A stretch of 64,000 bases of DNA. It comes from Phyllostachys edulis (Eukaryota; Streptophyta; Magnoliopsida; Poales; Poaceae). The stretch is taken from assembly GCA_036346405.1 (NCBI GenBank), contig CM070568.1, forward strand, positions 4,346,221 through 4,410,220, read 5' to 3'. Made by a program: the position numbers and the translations under genes. Below the pieces are notes generated by a model. That model saw only the letters and a list, made by a program, of their open reading frames with translations, was not told the origin of the DNA and searched no databases. Below, piece by piece: positions 1-11,615 of this stretch; within the stretch, counting starts at the first letter, position 1; every line of letters starts with the position of its first letter.

Positions 1-1753
1 AGCTGCCAGCGGTCGGACGGCCGTACTTCCGCGCCCCAGTCCACCCTTACCCGCACACACAACATTTCTATGGTGAGGCGGACGAGGAGGATCTCGTGGA
101 AGGCCCGACCATGGGATCCCGATGGACTGTGGCAGTACTGGGGTGGTTTAGGGAGAGAGTGCGCCGCATATACCCCGAGTTTCACAATGAATTCGAGACC
201 CAGCACGAGAACGACATAGTATGGGCTCCTTGGACGGATGCCCACGTGCAGGGCATGGCCCCCGACGGCTTGAGCTTGCTATGCCACCGGGATGCGGCGT
301 CTTGGAGGACAACTTTGTCATCCGGTGTTCTCCCACATGGTTGAGCCATACAACCCACAGGCGATGAGGCGATTCGAGCTGCACCATGAGATCCCCCGCT
401 CTAGGGCGACCGCTTGCGGCGTAGTCACTTGTAAGTACATTGCATTGCTTAATAATATTGTAGATCCTTTAGTCATATGTTATGTCGATTACCATAATTT
501 ATTTATTTTGTTCCACCTTGAGCGCATAAAGAAGGGCCAAGAAGAGCGATGGCGGCTTCAAACGCAGCGATCGTGGGTAGATGCATGGCAGACGGCCACT
601 GATTCCAGTTTGCAGGAGGCACAGCCATACGATGAAGGGACTTACGACACGTACTTGGAGTGGTACGGACGGCACATGCGGACGAGATTGACAGGCGCCC
701 CCCCGGCCCGACATGCAGATCCTAGTCACGCCGAACGCTTGCACTTGGGGATGGACCCGCACCGTGCAGCACGCAAGGACCATTCGGTACGTTGAGTACG
801 TAGTAGATTAACCACCCTCCGAAATAGGGTTAACTAATAAAATTTTGTTTGTTCTGTAACCATGCGGTGGATCGTTTGGAGATCGTTATCGGCGCGCCGC
901 CGAACTTGAGCGGGTACGAACAACCTGATGGACCGCTTTTTTTCGGTCTTGAAAGCGGTTATTGATGATGTCAAGCGGTCGTTCGTAACATGAGCTGCGG
1001 AAGGCGGCGATGTCGACTCGAGGCATCGGACGGAGCGTCGTCGCGTACCCTCGCCCCTCCATCTTCCGTCTCGGCGAAGTCGACCAGTGGTCTGGCGGCA
1101 TGGGCGGCGGATCGTCCATGCGGTTGCCCACGCGAGGACTCTACGCTGATGCCGTCCTCATCTCGGAGGGACCCTACGCTGATGTCGTCCTCATCTCGGA
1201 GGGACCCCACGCTGATGCCGATCCTCGTCTCGGAGGGACCCTACGCCGGTGCCGTCGTCGTCCACAGAGGCACGAAGAGGACATTCCGGAGAACAGACGC
1301 GTGCAACCGGAACGCGGCGGATGTTATCCCGATTCTCCTTGCGCCCCACTTTGTTGGACAATTTCCAATGGGCGTCTGGCGCCATGGTATGAGTCCGGGT
1401 ACACAATGTACCCTGCGCCGTTCACCCCGCAAGGTGAACCGTACCCCGAGCAGTTCACCCAGTCCATCCCGCAAGCTGAGCCGAGTTGGTGCCCCGCCAC
1501 GGATCCTACTACGAATCCTAATACTTGGATCACAGACTTGTTCTCAACGCCACTTCCACAAGTGATGCCCCCCCTGTACACTGACACGGCGATTGAGGAG
1601 CCTCGCTATGACCTACGGCAGAACCCACGGTCACCTGATAGGTTGACGTTTCCACAGGAACAGATTCGTCAGAGACCTTTGGGAGGAACATGGCGCGGAA
1701 GGCCAGTACAGGGTACTATGCCCGACAGCAGTGAGGAGCAGCGTGAGCAGTAG
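1..1753 (+). pseudogene. Plant mobile domain (PMD / aminotransferase-like) gene, 5' end outside window
   Basis: The reading frame is open from the first bases of the window, so the start lies upstream. The segment 60-345 carries the conserved PMD core (WFRERVRRIYPEF, then WAPWTDAHVQGM). Further PMD-like exons are at about 346-431 and 520-790, with GT-starting introns near 431 and 788, and at about 880-960 (IGAPPNLSGYEQPDG). A long proline-rich C-terminal region runs 1010-1753 and ends at a stop. PMD proteins occur as host silencing factors of the MAIN/MAIL family and as passengers of MULE and gypsy elements; here the neighbouring MULE transposase suggests the transposon-borne type. Frameshifts near 345, 700 and 960 break the frame, so it is called a pseudogene, though small sequence errors could explain them. 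Confidence 0.75.
1138..1247 (+). repeat. 33-bp tandem repeat inside the PMD C-terminal region
   Basis: Three adjacent copies of a 33-bp unit, plus the start of a fourth, contain the core GCTGATGCCGTCCTCATCTC. The length is a multiple of three, so it encodes an 11-residue peptide repeat (YADAVLISEGP-like) without breaking the frame. The third copy has one extra base, which shifts the frame. Confidence 0.85.
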
Positions 1754-1952
1754 TAGCATTAGTAGTCTATTATATGTTGTAACTTGTGCTTCATTAAGTG
1801 ATTTGTAATCCAAGCAGAGTGTGCTAATTGGATTGTAATTGGACACTTGTACTTCGTTATCTATGTCAGTACAACAATTTTATTCTCATTCATCAAGGAC
1901 TACGATGCATAGATAACGAGTGGACATTACAATCTCATTACACATTGACGTT

Positions 1953-2524
1953 CTACTTGGCAAGAACAAGATATAAAAGAAGAAAGACCGCAAAACTAAC
2001 TATCTTAACTAACTTCGAGCGACTTCTCAACTCTTTCCATCCTCTCATGCGGTGTTTGAAGCCTTTTCTCTTCACTTTGCATGGGTTGATCGAGCGCTTC
2101 GAGGCCTTTGCATTTAATTGCGATAACACCACGGAGTCTTGCATTGGTTCATCGGACGCTCGAGCCATTTGCGAATTAAAAGCAACTCCACGGGAGTCTT
2201 CTTGGAAGGCGACAATTTGCATTGCAATATCTTGAAGCAGCTGGGACAACCGTCGACCCATTGCCAAAACCGACATGTTGTGTTCTACAAAAGAATTGCG
2301 TTTCAAATGAAAGTAAGAAAACCGGTATGTACAACGCAATTCATTACGTCTTGATTTTGCGAAGTTACCGAAAGATTTGAACACTTCATGAAAACTCGGG
2401 ACGGATTCGTTGGCGTATGAGAGGTAAACACATTAACCGGATCCCTGCAACGAGGGCAAAGCAGCTGCTGTCGTAGTGATTGTAATTCTCTGCTCACTCG
2501 AATGTTCGATGAGGTCGAAGACAT
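1953..2524 (-). CDS. GRF-type zinc-finger protein (copy a), one intron, C-terminal membrane segment
   Basis: The start ATG at 2524 follows a TATA box by about 70 bp. Exon 1 (2524-2369, 52 codons) reads LCPRCRDPVNVFTSHTPTN and ends near FMKC. An 84-bp GT-AG intron follows, and exon 2 opens at 2284 with CRFWQWVD. CPRC, then FMKC, then CxFxxW is the GRF zinc-finger pattern, a small DNA/RNA-binding fold common in plant mobile-element genes. Directly after WVD a one-base shift near 2255 is needed to enter a second open frame (LSQLLQDIAMQI, coiled-coil-like) that ends in a hydrophobic segment (SFAVFLLLYLVLAK) and a stop at 1953. Read without the shift, the frame stops at 2114 and gives 108 residues. 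The long form is favoured because plant GRF proteins often end in a membrane anchor. Confidence 0.65.
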
Positions 2525-2590
2525 CTTGTTTTACACTGCAGGAAAGGAGAAGAGGAAGAGAAGAGTGAGGTGAATGGCAGCCAAATCATC

Positions 2591-2600
2591 CATATATAGC
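2591..2600 (-). promoter_or_regulatory. TATA box of GRF gene a
   Basis: The minus strand reads GCTATATATG about 67 bp before the ATG at 2524. It is followed by a CT-rich leader typical of plant core promoters. Confidence 0.6.
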
Positions 2601-2616
2601 GTTGGGAGCACGAAGG

Positions 2617-2775
2617 GGCCACTCTGCGGAAAGGAGGACATGACCGCGCAGTGTGGAAAGCAGGAAGTGACCACTATCTGGGAAGCTGGACGTGACCACT
2701 CTCTGGAAAGTAGGAAGTGACAACTCTCTGGAAAGCAGGACGCGACTACTTTCTGCAAAGCACGACGTAACCCAA
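2617..2775. repeat. Minisatellite of about 26-bp units upstream of GRF gene a
   Basis: About six degenerate units, each with a core like GACCACTCTCTGGAAAGCAG, alternate between endings GGACG and GGAAG. They lie just upstream of the GRF-a TATA box and before the transposase stop codon. Confidence 0.75.
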
Positions 2776-2917
2776 ACGAAGCAGTAATAATAACTCGAAG
2801 CGGTAATAACAACTTGTTACATCGTAGAAAGCAGTGTAGGTTACAACGCAAATCATTACAACACTCACATCACTACAACACTGACATGACTCAAATACAC
2901 CGGATAGCTTACAGATA

Positions 2918-5546
2918 CTAAGTGGCACCGGAGGAAGAAGGTCTACTCGGGCAGTTCTTAAATGAGTGCCCACGAGTCTTACATAACCTACACCTTATTG
3001 GTGTTGGCCGATCTCCACGTTGGCTCGCATCTATTTCGTTGCGGATGCACCTTGACTGACGCCTCCCATGGCCTGGATGCCGCAGTGCTTCATTCGGTGA
3101 CCACTTCACTGCTCCCGGCTATAGGTCCCTGTAGTGGCTTTCCACACCGTAGGAGTTGAACTCCCCGTTCCAAGTATCATACAGGTGTCGTATGTCGTAG
3201 TACTCCGATATGTACATGCTAGAAGATTGGTGAAATCAAAGACATGCAAAGCATATACGTGGGAGCAAGGCTTGTGCAGAGTTGAGGCTTGTTGCGGTGC
3301 AAGCGCCACATCGCCTATGGTGCAAACATGCTTCCGGTCACCTCTCATGTGGCCGCTGAGCGTTTGTGTCCGCAAGCGGATCTCGAACTTCCTTCTCACG
3401 CCATCCATTGTGATAGCTACATGGGATCGGGCCTTGGTAATTTTCTTCTCCATGTAGGCAAGGGTAACCTCCGAGAAATCTTGTTTCCCTTCGTCCAAAT
3501 CTTTGGCCATCATTGCCCGATTCACGAAATGTAACCGTCAGACGGTTCCATGTCTAAATCTACTTGGCGGTGATGGGCGAGGCACGGACCCCTTTCAACA
3601 CACCGTTGTAGACCTCGGACATGTTGGTTGTCATGATGCCGTACCGAGCACCATAGGTGTCGTGAAGAAGGGATCATTTCTCATAGTCGGGGGCATGCTC
3701 GCTCATTCACTCAGCGAACTCGCTTTGCGGTGCGCCTGGACCAGAACCTTCACTTGCACACTGGGTTTCGACCTCAAGCTCCCGCCACACGGCATCGAAC
3801 TTTAGCCACGGTTACGAGGCGAGCTTCTTGAACTTCTTCATGAGGTCTTTGCTCCGGAAGCGTGTGTGGAAGTTGGCAGCTAGATGCCGCATGCACCAAC
3901 GTGTGCGCATGTCGTTCCATTGGAACGGTGCCCTAGTACCGTTCTGCATGGTGCGCAGCGCGGACAATAACCCGGCATGACGGTCGGTTATGACGCACAC
4001 ATTCGGCCGATCCCTTACAACATGTTGCTTTATGTTGGCTAGAAACCATAGCCAACTGGCAGTGTTATCATTCTCCACAATTGCAAAGGCAACTGGGAGC
4101 AATTGGTCGTTGCCATCAGCGGCAATAGCGGTGAGAATGGTGCCCTTGTACTTCTCGCAAAGGAAAATACTGTCCATACTCAGGACGGGACGACACTGGT
4201 GGAAGCCCTGGACTGCCGGGCCAAAAGCCCAGAAGACTCGATCAAGGATTAGGGAATTTGGGTTGTTCGACGGGTCGGGCCTATCGTCCCTATTGACGCA
4301 TGTCCCCGGATTAACATCCGCAATTTGCTTCAAAGATGCGGGGACTAGGTAAATGCGCCTCCTTGTAGGTACCGTACAACCCTTCAAGGACCTTCCGCTT
4401 CTTTCGCCAGACCTTCAGAAGCTAACGGCATACCCTCAGTATTCGCCTTCGTTAGCCATCAGAACCTTCGCTAAAGCGGTCAAATCGGCGATAACCGCAT
4501 GGCTTACAATGCTCGCGATGTAGGCGAGGTTACATTCTATGCGTTTGCAATGGCTCCTGAAGCTCACATGTGTGATCCGTCACGATCGTGATGCGGAAGG
4601 CCGTTCCGCCCGAGGAATCTCTGCGCATGACTTTGCGGGGCAAGAGCTAAAACGCACTTAACAATGTAAGTATCGAGATTAGACACGCACATAACGAAGA
4701 CATATATTAGTTAAAAGCGACCTCACGTAGATGGTTGAAGATACATCAAACAACGTTCAAACTCACTGTACACTCGGTAAGTCCATTGGTCTTCACCGCG
4801 AAACTCACGATAGCTTGCTGGCGGCGACCTTTGTGTGGGAAATGTTGCCCCACAAGGGGGTGTTCAGATCGAAGGCCCACGACGACTCGTGCTCCTAGGC
4901 CGAACAAGGAAGAGGTCGCAGCAATCAACCGACTTGGAACATAGTCCGTGTCGGTCGAAACAATGCCATCGGCGATCCGCCTCATCGCCGCTTCGGCCGT
5001 CCTCATTGGATTGCGAGTCAAAGTCGTCCTCATCTTGATGGCGGTGCCCTCGGACATGACACCGATAATCTCATGACAATCAACACGAGCATCCGCCATC
5101 TATCCACACCTTCATTGGGTTGGAAACTACCGAATCTCCATCAAGCTGGAGCATCTCGCGTAACGACGTCTGGCGCTCTCGAGACCTCTCCGTCGTCAAC
5201 AAACCAAAGAGGGGGACAAGAGCGTCGCTGGCTCCTTGAACGGCGCCCCCCAGAGGATTGAGTAGGATAAACAAAATAGACGTACACCATGGGTCGTCCA
5301 TAGATCGGAGCGTGAGGATTGCTAACGATCTCCATATACTCTGCCCACATGCCACTGCTGGTCACCTTCGCCAGGCCCCACAACATCTGCCCATGTGGTG
5401 GGACCATGGTGGCGGCGATCATGTATTACTATCTTGTTCCTAGCGGCGTGCCTATCAAACAAGCGCCAAATGCACCGTCGTAGCTCCAAAGAAATCGGCG
5501 TGTGCGGGTTGGGAGCGTTTAGCAAAGCGTTACCGGCGGTGGACAA
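2918..5546 (-). pseudogene. Mutator-like (MULE) transposase, frameshifted
   Basis: Read on the minus strand. The N-terminal part begins near 5546 (LELRRCIWRLFDRH) and runs through 5422-5141 in a shifted frame. A MuDR-type DNA-binding region at 5099-4746 contains HPLVGQHFPHKGRRQQAIVSF. The MULE DDE core at 4387-3812 shows the first Asp in SMDSIFLCEKYKG and the second in CVITDRHAGLLSAL. A SWIM zinc-finger remnant at about 3290-3230 keeps LHKPCSHVYA, but its upstream Cys pair falls in another frame. The C-terminal zinc knuckle is CRLCKTRGHSFKNCP, with the stop at 2918. The domain order is that of autonomous grass MULEs. At least four frame changes are present, so it is unlikely to be active as read. 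Confidence 0.85.
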
Positions 5547-5870
5547 ATCAACTCCGTTTGGACCAAAGACGCGTTACCATGGAACACGTCAAGGTGTCTC
5601 CGTTTACGACAAAAATAAGACAATATTTCAACCAACACACAGCATAAGAACCATATGTGCGTTGCTGAAATGAACTTACCGTTACGACGTTACCGACTCT
5701 TAACCTCATACACAGAAGACTGCAAATTCAAACATGCATCGCATTAGTAACGACTTCGACAGATGGTGCGAACAAAGGACAAAGAAAAATGCTAGGTACG
5801 AGAGAGGGAGGCACCTCAGAAAGAGGGAGAGATTTCTGAGAGGAACGATCGAGTGAGTGTGTGGCCGTGC

Positions 5871-5880
5871 GTTTAAATAG
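5871..5880 (-). promoter_or_regulatory. TATA box upstream of the MULE transposase
   Basis: The minus strand reads CTATTTAAAC about 325 bp upstream of the first plausible transposase ATG. A pyrimidine-rich leader follows, with a possible intron acceptor (TTTGCAG) at about 5724-5718. Confidence 0.45.
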
Positions 5881-6627
5881 CCGAGCACCGGAGACACAAC
5901 GTGGCGTAGGGGGCAGGTCCCTACTGCGCCTGGCGGAGGGGGCAGGTCCGTACACGACGTGACCGAACAAAGTAGCTTTCTGCAGAAACGATGCAACGCG
6001 GCCCCAAGATTCGTCGTATACTTTTGCATTGTTATGTGTACTCGTTCATACAATGCATGTTTGTTCAATGCATATGGACGCCTATAGCTTAGTGCACATG
6101 GCACATCGATGCAACATGTCAACTCGATAAAAGGTAACTGCAATGACGCGTCCACCATTTAGTTATATGCTTTAGGAGATTGAACATAAGTGCGTACAGA
6201 ACGGGAGACTACTGTAACGTCCCGTTTTCTTTTAAGTCCTTGCCAAGTTTTCAAAATAAAAGTAACCATTTGGCTTTATTGAGAATCCAAAGCTTAACCT
6301 GAGATTTTTGAATCAGGAGAGTTCAATTGGAATTAATCAAACCTTAACTAAGTCGTTGTTGGTGTTCCTTCTTTGGTTGTGGCTCTCTGTGGTGTCTTTG
6401 CCGCCCTCGGGTTGTGGTGCTCAAAGCCTTCTGTGTGCCCCTGGTTCGCCTCTTCTCTCTCCCTTAACTTCCCTTGTTGGTTTGAATCTCTTTGAGATCC
6501 GGACCTCTCTCACATCTCCTCCTGTTGAAACCTCTCCCTTGCTTGGGGTTTTCTGTCAAGGACCAGCTCGGGTTTGTGTTTCAAAACCTCTTTGCCCCCC
6601 AAGCCACGCTTGGTTTTGTTTCTCTCG

Positions 6628-6867
6628 AGACCTCCCTTGTTGAGATCTAGCCGCTCAGACCTCCCCTTGTTGGGATCTAGCCGCTCAGACCTCCCCTTGT
6701 TGAGATCTAGCCGCTCAGAGCCCCCCTTGTTGAGATCTAGCCGCTCGAGACCTCCCTTGTTGAGATCTAGCCGCTCAGACCTCCCTTGTTGAGATCTAGC
6801 CGCTCAGACCTCCCCTTGTTGAGATCTAGCCGCTCGAGACCTCCCCTTGTTAGGATCGGGCCTTTAG
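6628..6867 (+). repeat. 30-bp minisatellite in the 5' LTR, about 7 units plus a partial
   Basis: Units contain CTTGTTGAGATCTAGCCGCT preceded by CAGACCTCCC or CGAGACCTCCC. The last unit diverges into unique LTR sequence. Confidence 0.9.
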
Positions 6868-7570
6868 GACCTCCTCTCTCAGAGATCTTAGCCGTCCGTG
6901 TTCTCCTTTAGTGGGATCCAAAGGTTCCAGACCTCCTTAGGTCCAAGACCTCCTCCTCGGCCCTTCTTTGGTCTTTTGTAAAGACCACCCTCCTAACCTT
7001 GAATATTCTGTTGGTGGGGACCTCCTGCGCCCTTTGATCTGGACCGTTGAGGTCCTCCCTTGAGATCTTGACCGTTAGATCTCCCTTTTGGAGATCTACT
7101 CGTCAGACATCCTGCGCCCTTTGATCTGGGGTGTTGAGGTCCTCCTTGAAATCTTGACCCTTAGACCTCCCTTGTGCAGTCCGAGTGTCCTGACCTCCTC
7201 GTTGAGAGCTTTGAGGACCTCTTGTCCGGGACCTCTTCTTGAGTCCTTGGACCTCTGTCCGAGACCTCCCCTTTGAGTGTCTTGGACCTCTTGCCCAGAC
7301 CTCGCGGTGGTCTTTGGCGGGAATGACCCTTTGCGGTGGGGCCACCTCTTTGACCGATGGTGCACCCTTTTGGGCCCCCTTGCTTGCGGCCCTCTTCACC
7401 TTGTAATTATTGCTCTTGCCTCAGAACTCATGCGCATTTAATAGGTGTCGGGTCACATTAAATCTGATCACATCGAGGTACTTTATTTCATTCTTTTGGG
7501 CAAGCCCGCCCTAGTTATCCCGATTGCCTACCGTCATTGAACCTTTTTCTTGGTACACTCCACCAACTCG

Positions 7571-7580
7571 GCTATATATA
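7571..7580 (+). promoter_or_regulatory. TATA box in the 5' LTR
   Basis: GCTATATATAGC is followed by a C/T-rich stretch. It is the probable U3 promoter driving the genomic transcript. Confidence 0.6.
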
Positions 7581-9675
7581 GCACAGGGAGGCGAGCCTTT
7601 GTAATCTTTTTGCTCATTTCTTCCTTCCTGCCTCCTCTGCTTTCGGTTCTTCCTTGCGCAAGACCCTCCCGGGAGCTCTTTGAGGCGGTGTTAAGCCTCT
7701 TGGTTTCCTTTTGGCTGAGTTGGTTTGAGTTCCTTTTGGTTCTTTTGTTGTTCTCGGCTTAGTGTGGTTTTGCTTATTTGGTTCTCTTGCGACGTGTAGA
7801 TCACGAGTTCGAGGAGATCTTGGACCCGCTCTTCTTTGCAGAAGGCTCTCCTTTGCTTGACCAAGGCAAGCCACAGACCTCCTTTTGATCATCTTGAACC
7901 AAGTTTTGCAAATGTATTTTGGTTTAAATTATCATGCATGGCTATGTTTATAAGAAAATGGTTTGGGCTGTAGTTACTTGCCTACTTGCTGTTATGCCTC
8001 CTTTATACCTTGTCTCCATCATGTTGTCATGTTCACCTTGTGAGCCTTAGGGTGGATAATTTAGTTGGTGTTCTTTGTTATTTGCCAACATGGGGGCCGT
8101 GGGTCTTATATAGCCTCGCTTAGCGTGGTTTGAGCGTATCATGCTTCATCTCTAATAATCTTGACTAATAAGTTATGAAATGTGTGGTTGGTGCCATTGT
8201 TGAGCAGCTATGGCGGGATGCCTAAGTTGTGTCGATCGTGGTGTGAGACCACTTGGTTAAAATTTGTGTGCCAGGTGGGTGGTCTTTTGGCATGGGCTAA
8301 TACAATTGTTTTGCTAAGGCAAGAAGGCAGGGAGTGAGTAGTGGGTCTTTGTGCACCTTTGGTTTGTGGAAGTCTTGCCTTAGCACAATTAAGGACTTCA
8401 CTTTGTGTCTGTTTAATGGGCCAATTAGTGCAACCACAAGATCATTTTATGGGAATGGTGCAGGCTGAATAATTAGCAATGAGATGGCTTGGGGCTGTTT
8501 TGGTTGGCGTGTGATTAGTTGGCGCAAGAGGGCACCCCATAACCCTGTGGATTTCTAGACCCTTTGGAGGGATTATGAAACCTTAGCGGGCAGACCCTAG
8601 TCAGTTCAAAGCTTTGTAAAGGCCTTGCAGCGCTCTCTAGGCTGCTCACCTTAGGAAGTGAGCAAGGGTGACCGGAACCCATCCGCTAGAGAGATCGTGG
8701 ATTGTGGGTAAAGTTGTACACCTCTGCAGAGTAAAAGATCTATTGAATAGCCACGTCCTTGGTCATGGACATGCTCGGTGAAATGGTGCAAGGGTAGATG
8801 TTTCAAAAGCTTGTGCCTTTGGACACTTCGCGAGATGCTTTGGCTTTGCCTCGAAGAGACCTTGGCCGGCTCGGAGGGGTCAAGGTTGGCTCGGGTAGTG
8901 GTCGGGGTTGGTTCGGACCTCTGGAATGGGTGTTCAGGTGGGTTTTGGGTGAGGACACAGCCCTTTGGTGTGATCGGACCTCCCCAATTTTTGGTTGTGG
9001 CCGTGAGTTGGTGCTCACACCACCTTTTATTAAAACATCAAAAGTATTATGTATTATGGTTTTACCTTCTTGCCTTTCAATCTATTATTGCTATTATTGT
9101 CAAATTTGGCTTTGCGCAAACTAACCATACTGACTCTCCATTGGTAAGTCCTTGCATGAATATTATTGCATCTTTGCTCTCTGTGACTTCTTGAGTACAT
9201 TCCAAGTACTCATGGCTTAAGCCCCATGTCAAAGCAGATTATGAGGATGACCAAGTGCGAGGCGGTCTGAGACCTCTTCGAGGAGGAGTTCTTGACGACT
9301 AAGATGCCTAGGGCGTCCTCCACCCGGACGACTGTGGTGCTTGTTGGATGGCCTGCGTGTTTTGGTGTTTGAGCCCTAGAGCTCCTTGTGCCAGATTGTA
9401 AGTCCTCGTTGGTTTTGTAAGCCCTCGATGGCGAGACCTCTTGTTAACAAGCTTGACCATAAGGTCCTATTATATAAAGTTTAATTTATGCGCTTCATCT
9501 TTGTTTGACCTCGTGGTTGTGGTATTGGCTTGTGTTCTTGTGCGAGCTAGCTCGATTGTCCCGGGACTAGCTCGGATGCACAGGCGGGACCACCAGGAGG
9601 TCCCACGGGACTTTGCTTTGGGAGGTCTGGGACCTCTCTTGGTGATGTGCTGGAGGTGCTCTGCGGCGGTGGCGG

Positions 9676-9765
9676 CCACGACCTCCGGGAGGTCCTCAAG
9701 ACCTCTGGGAGGTCGATGGCGAGCCAAGACCTCGGGAGGTCCGCAAGACCTCTGGGAGGTCTGGC
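9676..9765 (+). repeat. Palindromic GACCTC/GAGGTC array near the end of the 5' LTR
   Basis: Repeated inverted pairs such as GACCTCCGGGAGGTC and GACCTCTGGGAGGTC lie in tandem. Each can fold into a short strong hairpin. The same array is at about 18409-18502 in the 3' LTR. Confidence 0.85.
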
Positions 9766-9884
9766 AGCACCTCCTCGGTAAAGCTCCATGCGGTGCTACC
9801 ACATCCTTCCGTGGTGACTTGGCGCAAAAAAAAAAATGGTCCTCCGGACCTCTTGCGGTACATCACGGGGTGGGTCGTCTCGGT

Positions 9885-9895
9885 TGGTATCGAGC
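9885..9895 (+). other. Primer-binding site (initiator tRNA-Met type)
   Basis: TGGTATCGAGC follows the 5' LTR after two bases. It matches the standard plant site TGGTATCAGAGC with one base missing. Confidence 0.7.
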
Positions 9896-10718
9896 CTAGG
9901 TCGGTGTGAGGGCGTGGCCATAGGCGTAAAGGTCGATTTAGTTTTTATCCAAAAGTTATTTTCTAAAGCAAGTCAACTTAAAATTTGTTTAGTAGTTCTT
10001 TCCTTGTCTTTGGTTCTATCTTGCCCTTATCACGCTTAAAATCTTTTCTTGTCTGTTCTACTCTCATCTTAACTCCTCCTTAGTTCCCTTATCTTATCTC
10101 CGCTTGGAACCTTGATTTTGAATCTAACTTGACTTCCTTGCCTTTATAACTTCAATAGGGCCGATCAGAGAAAGGTTAGGATTAGTGGTCCTATTCTCGA
10201 GTCTCGCTTAGCTTGGGTCTTGAAGACCTCTGTTTTGAAGCTTCTGTTGCCTCTTTTGGCCTCCTGGCCTTTTGGTTCTCTCTTGGGTTAACCAAGTCAC
10301 CCCTAATAAATGCCCTATCTTTATTTCTCTGTATCCTCTTACCCTTTATGCTTTCCTTCTTACCTATTAAACCTTTAGAGTTTTGTCCAGATAGTGCAGA
10401 CTCGGCGATCCACAAGTCGGGTGAGCCCCTGGCGCTTGCCTCCACCCCCACCTCCTCCAAATGGCGACAGAAGACCGGGTTTTAGGCGGTTTATGGCGGA
10501 CAAGCTCGGATGATGAGCTCTATGATGCGAGAATATGAACCAGATTATGGCTCAACAAAGCCGGACCACCAATGCTTTACTTGCCATGATGAGTCGAGAA
10601 TAGTCAAGTGCTGCAGCGCCACCACCTCCACCCCACTCACCCTCAATCAAGGTGTCGAGTTCATGAAGACACGCCCGACTACATTTTCGAGCTCTCCGAG
10701 CCTTTAGATCTGAGATGA

Positions 10719-11605
10719 TTGGCTGAGATCACAGAGAAGAAGTTGGATATTGCTCATTGTGAAGACAGGGAGAAGGTTTTGTTTGCCTCACATCAAGCTG
10801 GAAGGACTGCGGTGAGTGGTGGGACACATTTTGTGCCTCACATCTTGACCCCAGAGGATCTCTTGGGCGAGTTCTCTGCGACTTTTCGCCACTCCCATGT
10901 CCCTCGATGGGAAGGTAGAGATGAAAAAGGAAGAGTTTAGAGAGCTCAAGCAAGGCAGCATGTCAGGAAGTGAGTATCTCACTAAGTTCACTCAATTGTC
11001 GCGTTATGCTCGCGAAGATGTGGCTACGGATGATGCGCGGCAGAAGCGCTTTAAGCGAGGCCTCCATCGGCTTAAAAGTTCAAGTTGTGAACGATTATCC
11101 CGATTTCCAAAGCATATGGTGAACAAGGCAATGCTCATTGAGGAATCCCGAAGAGAACTCTCTGAGTCCTACAAGAGAAAGGTGCCACCCTCCGGTGCTC
11201 AGCAAAGACCTCCCCAGCGCCACAAAGCTTTTGTGCAGTACCAACCCAAGCGCCAAGGACCTCCTGGACCTTCCAGGACCTCTGCCAAGACCTCCCACCC
11301 AGTTGTCCTCGCCAACCGCATCCTTGGCAAACACCAAGACAACCCCAACGACCTCCACAGCAGCTGGGATCACCTGCTTCAAGTGTCACCAAGTGGGGCA
11401 TTTTGCTAATCAATGCCCACTAAAGACAGAGCCAACCACCAAGACCTCTACTTCAGGACCTCCCTCGGCCAAGACCCCTCAGGCCGCAGGACCTCCTCAA
11501 GCCAGAACCTCCCAAACTTTTGGAAGGGGCCGTGTGAACCATGTGGCAGTGGAAGAAGCACAGACCTCCTCAGACGTGGTACTAGGTATGTTCCTAGTAA
11601 ATTGA
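10719..11605 (+). pseudogene. gag of the gypsy element
   Basis: Three overlapping open segments (10719-10940, 10897-11409, 11138-11605) in different frames together give a gypsy-type capsid region (LTKFTQLSRYA). A proline-rich linker follows, then one intact zinc knuckle, CFKCHQVGHFANQC, at about 11377-11418. Frameshifts separate the parts. The linker is unusually rich in codons built from the GACCTC hexamer that also fills the LTRs. Confidence 0.8.
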
Positions 11606-11615
11606 TGCATTGCGT

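Larger units (their letters stand above)
6213..9882 (+). repeat. 5' LTR of the gypsy element
   Basis: This 3.67-kb LTR aligns throughout with 14888-18607. It starts TGTAACGTCC, and its last base reads G where the 3' copy has A. It contains a 30-bp minisatellite, a TATA box, and a palindromic GACCTC array near its end. Confidence 0.92.
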
